From DASQBT01 sp049578545 (lineage in GTDB: Bacteria > Pseudomonadota > Gammaproteobacteria > Burkholderiales > Thiobacillaceae): a stretch of DNA of 9,615 bases. The notes under the pieces are model-generated. The model was not told where the DNA came from and searched no databases. It was given only the letters and a program-made list of their open reading frames with translations. A program made the translations under genes and the position numbers. The first letter of the stretch is position 1. The number at the start of each line of letters is the position of its first letter. Location of the stretch: NCBI GenBank assembly GCA_049578545.1, contig JBAUMF010000077.1:1-9615 (forward strand), read 5' to 3'. Below, one piece after another: positions 6,622-9,615 of the stretch.

Positions 6622-9615
6622 AGGAAAAGCCGGAAAGGGATGCTGACCCGTTGCGCCAGCGCGCGGAACGCCTGTTGACTCCGTCGCAATCCGCCGTGCC
6701 CTACGCGGACATGCAAAAGCTGATTCATGAACTGGAAGTCCACCAGATCGAGCTGGAACTGCAAAACGAGGAGTTGCGCAAAACCCGCTCGGAGGCGGAG
6801 ACCAATCTAGAGCGTTACACCGAACTGTATGATTTCGCCCCGGTCGGCTACGTCACGCTTGGTCCCGGGGGCGTCATCCATCAGGCCAACCTCACCGCCG
6901 CAAAGCTGCTAGCTATCGAGCGCGGCAAACTGGCTGGGCAGCGCCTGGGCAGCCTGGTTGCAGACCTGCCGGCCTTCAACGCCTTCCTGGACAAGGTGTT
7001 CAAAAACCAGGTCAGGGAATCCTGCGAGGTGATCCTGTCAGGCGCTGGGGCGCGACGTATCGTGCGCATTGAAGCCACCCTGGCCGAATCGGGCCAGGTG
7101 TGCCGTGCCATGTTGACCGACATCAGCGAAAGCAGGCTGCTGCAGGAGCGTCTCGACCGGTTTGTCCGATTCAGCCTGGATCAGGTCGCCCAGGCGGCCT
7201 ATCTGATCGGGGCGGACGCTCGCATCCAGGATGTCAACGAGACTGCCAGCCGGATGCTCGGCTACAGCCGCGAAGAATTGCTCGGCCAGCCATTGTGGAA
7301 CATCGAACCCGGCCTGCAGCCTGAAACCTGGTTGGGTCATTGGCAGGAGATGCAGACACAAAAGACGACGACCTACGAGACCGTGCATCAGGGCAAGAGG
7401 GGCCAGCTCCTTCCGGTGAAGATTAATGTTTCTCACCTCAATTACCATGGCCAGGAATACAACAGCATCCTGGCCCGTGACCTTACCAGGGAGAAGGAGG
7501 CGGAGGCCGCACTCAAAAGGAGCCAGGGGCAACTGCGTATCTTCGTCGAACAAGCGCCAACCAGCATCGCCATGCTCGACCGCAATCTGGACTATATCGC
7601 CGCCAGCCGACGCTGGATCGAGGAATATGGCAGGGGGCATCGCGAACTGATCGGTCGCAATCACTATGAAATTCACCCGGATATTTCGGATGAATGGAAA
7701 AAGGTTCACCGCGATGCGCTGGTGGGTGCCTTTCTGAAAAATGATGATGATTTGTGGGTGCAGGCAGACGGCAGCAAGCACTGGCTGCGCTGGGCGGTTT
7801 ACCCGTGGACCAATGAAGCCGGCGAAGTCGGCGGCATCATCATTTCTGCCGAAGACATTACCGAACGCAAGCGGGCGGAGGCGGCACTGCGTGCAAGCGA
7901 ACAACGCCTGTCGGGACTGGTCAATTCGGCGATGGATGCGATCGTCGCCGTCGACGATGAGCAGAAGATTGTGCTGTTCAACCCGGCGGCCGAACGGATG
8001 TTCGGGCTGCCGCACAGCGATGCCGTCGGTCAGCCGCTGGATCGGCTGTTGCCCCCTGCTTCCCGTCAGGCCCACACCGACCATATCCGCGCTTTTGGCC
8101 TCACCGGGGTCACCAGCCGCAGCATGAAATCACTCGGTATCCTCCGAGGCCTGCGGGCCAACGGCGAAGCGTTTCCCATTGAGGCCTCGATTTCGCAGGT
8201 CGAATTGCCCAGCGGCAAGCTATACACCGTCATTGTGCGCGACATCACGGAACGCAAGCAGGCCGAGGAGTCGCTGCGTGCGAGTGAGGAACGCTATCGC
8301 ATGCTTGTTGAGCAGTCTGTCGATGGCATTTTCGTCAGCGATGCGCAAGGCCATTACATGGACGTGAATTCTTCCGGATGCAGGATGCTCGGGTATACCC
8401 GGGAAGAAATACTTACCATGAGCATTCCTGATGTCATCACCCCGGATGAAATTCCTCGCATAGCCCCGGAGGTGGCACGCTTTGCCGGGGGGGCAGTCGT
8501 GAGGAGCGAGTGGCAATTCCGCCGCAAGGATGGTTCGATCTTCCTGGGGGAAATCCAGGGCAGGCAGCTTCCGGATGGACGCCTGCAAGCCATCTTGCGT
8601 GACATCACCGAGCGCAAGGCAGCAGAAAAAGCGCTGCGTGACAGCGAGGCGGATCTTAATCGTGCCCAGGCGGTAGGGCATATCGGCAGTTGGCGGCTGG
8701 ACGTGACACGCAACGAGCTTACCTGGTCCGTGGAGAATCACCGCATCTTTGAAGTTCCCGAAGGGACGCCCATGACCTATGAGTTCTTTCTGTCCACCGT
8801 CCATCCGGATGACCGGGCGTACGTGGACCGCAAATGGCAGGCGGGCCTTCGTGGCGAGCCCTACGACATCGAGCATCGATTGCTGGTGAACGCCAAGGTG
8901 AAGTGGGTCAGGGAGAAGGCCGAGCTGGAGCTCAATGCGGACGGCGAGCTGATTGGCGGATTCGGCACCACGCAGGACATTACAGACATCAAGCAGGCTC
9001 AACTTGCCTTGCAGGAAGCTGATCGGCGCAAGGATGAATTTCTTGCGCTGCTGGCGCACGAACTGCGCAACCCGATGGCCGTCACCGCCACCGCCGCGTT
9101 CCTGCTCCAGAGCAAGGGCTTGACCGATCCCGAGATCTGCCGCTGGGCGACCTCCACCATCACCCATCAGACCGATCTGCTCAAACACCTGGTGGATGAC
9201 CTGCTCGACGTCGAACGGGTCAACCGCGGCCGGGTTGCCTTGATCAAAACCCGCTTGGACCTGGGGCACCTAATCGACAGGCTGGCGAAAGAGCGTGCAA
9301 TGCTCTTTGAGCAACGCAAACAGACTTTCACATATAGTCCCCCTTCACAACCAGTGATGGTCGAGGGTGACCCGGCGCGGCTGACCCAGGTCATCGGCAA
9401 TCTTCTTGATAATGCCAGCAAGTTTACCCAAGAGAATGGGCAGATCGAGCTGTCGCTCAAACCGGTAGACAATGAGGCCGTCATTTGCGTCCGCGACAAC
9501 GGACGTGGCATCCCACCCAATTTGCTGCCGCACATCTTCGAAATCTTTACCCAGGGCCAGGTCTCAATGGCACGGGATGAGGGCGGTCTTGGAATTGGAC
9601 TCGCTTTGGTCAAAG
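6618..9615 (+). CDS. Soluble histidine kinase with six PAS domains, partial at the right edge
   Basis: The frame is open for 999 codons and continues past the window. It begins with a charged helix (about 30-70) containing LIHELEVHQIELELQNEEL, a well-known N-terminal module of PAS sensors found beside CheB-CheR fusions. No TM segment or signal peptide is seen, so it is cytoplasmic. PAS domains lie at about 65-170, 180-295, 306-425, 432-550, 560-670 and 681-795. Several end in DITERK-type linkers, and the sixth is of the PAS_3 kind, with HPDDR. The HisKA domain has the H-box LLAHELRNP with the phospho-acceptor His814. The ATPase domain shows the N-box NLLDNASKFT (Asn932), the G1 box DNGRGI (960-965), the F-box IFEIF, and G2 GGLGIGLALVK (989-999) at the very end. 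All kinase motifs present are intact. PAS 4 has His486 at the FixL-like position but no matching Arg. A C-terminal receiver domain may follow outside the window. It should autophosphorylate at His814; its response regulator is not in view. Confidence 0.95.
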   Translation, partial: MKEKPERDADPLRQRAERLLTPSQSAVPYADMQKLIHELEVHQIELELQNEELRKTRSEAETNLERYTELYDFAPVGYVTLGPGGVIHQANLTAAKLLAIERGKLAGQRLGSLVADLPAFNAFLDKVFKNQVRESCEVILSGAGARRIVRIEATLAESGQVCRAMLTDISESRLLQERLDRFVRFSLDQVAQAAYLIGADARIQDVNETASRMLGYSREELLGQPLWNIEPGLQPETWLGHWQEMQTQKTTTYETVHQGKRGQLLPVKINVSHLNYHGQEYNSILARDLTREKEAEAALKRSQGQLRIFVEQAPTSIAMLDRNLDYIAASRRWIEEYGRGHRELIGRNHYEIHPDISDEWKKVHRDALVGAFLKNDDDLWVQADGSKHWLRWAVYPWTNEAGEVGGIIISAEDITERKRAEAALRASEQRLSGLVNSAMDAIVAVDDEQKIVLFNPAAERMFGLPHSDAVGQPLDRLLPPASRQAHTDHIRAFGLTGVTSRSMKSLGILRGLRANGEAFPIEASISQVELPSGKLYTVIVRDITERKQAEESLRASEERYRMLVEQSVDGIFVSDAQGHYMDVNSSGCRMLGYTREEILTMSIPDVITPDEIPRIAPEVARFAGGAVVRSEWQFRRKDGSIFLGEIQGRQLPDGRLQAILRDITERKAAEKALRDSEADLNRAQAVGHIGSWRLDVTRNELTWSVENHRIFEVPEGTPMTYEFFLSTVHPDDRAYVDRKWQAGLRGEPYDIEHRLLVNAKVKWVREKAELELNADGELIGGFGTTQDITDIKQAQLALQEADRRKDEFLALLAHELRNPMAVTATAAFLLQSKGLTDPEICRWATSTITHQTDLLKHLVDDLLDVERVNRGRVALIKTRLDLGHLIDRLAKERAMLFEQRKQTFTYSPPSQPVMVEGDPARLTQVIGNLLDNASKFTQENGQIELSLKPVDNEAVICVRDNGRGIPPNLLPHIFEIFTQGQVSMARDEGGLGIGLALVK

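Overview
The window looks like a moderately GC-rich proteobacterial chromosome, most likely beta- or gammaproteobacterial. This rests on gene types and codon style: a periplasmic Cache sensor of proteobacterial type, a CheB-CheR-PAS fusion, a multi-PAS histidine kinase, and a fragment of a small Cys-pair protein family familiar from betaproteobacteria. No rRNA, tRNA, CRISPR array, transposase or phage gene was seen, so the taxonomic placement is inference.

Layout: (1) Positions 1-163, minus strand, hold the C-terminal half of a small Lys/Ala/Cys-rich protein that runs off the left edge and appears to have lost its first half. (2) Positions 167-675 have no recognisable gene. (3) Positions 688-2583, plus strand, encode a membrane sensor: TM helix, periplasmic double Cache domain, TM helix and two similar PAS domains. 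It has no output domain, and its PAS homology stops at a perfect 21-bp inverted repeat. (4) Positions 3466-2708, minus strand, encode a secreted protein built almost wholly of about twelve 12-13-residue repeats, interrupted by one in-frame TAA. (5) Positions 3481-4008 are a second gene-poor stretch. (6) Positions 4009-6621, plus strand, encode a CheB-CheR fusion without a receiver domain, followed by a PAS-like region, a long heptad coiled coil and a terminal PAS. (7) Positions 6618-9615, plus strand, overlap it by the 4-base GTGA and encode a soluble sensor kinase with six PAS domains, a HisKA domain and an ATPase domain. This gene is still open at the right edge, in the middle of the G2 box.

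The last two genes are clearly one translationally coupled unit. A methylesterase/methyltransferase hybrid is made together with a cytoplasmic multi-PAS kinase, with no CheA, CheW, receptor or response regulator visible. Their joint role is probably signal transduction based on protein carboxyl methylation and His phosphorylation, but the substrate and partner are unknown.

The least ordinary items are the 13-residue repeat protein with its nonsense codon, the sensor that stops at a palindrome, and a PAS domain that keeps both the FixL-type proximal His and the distal Arg.
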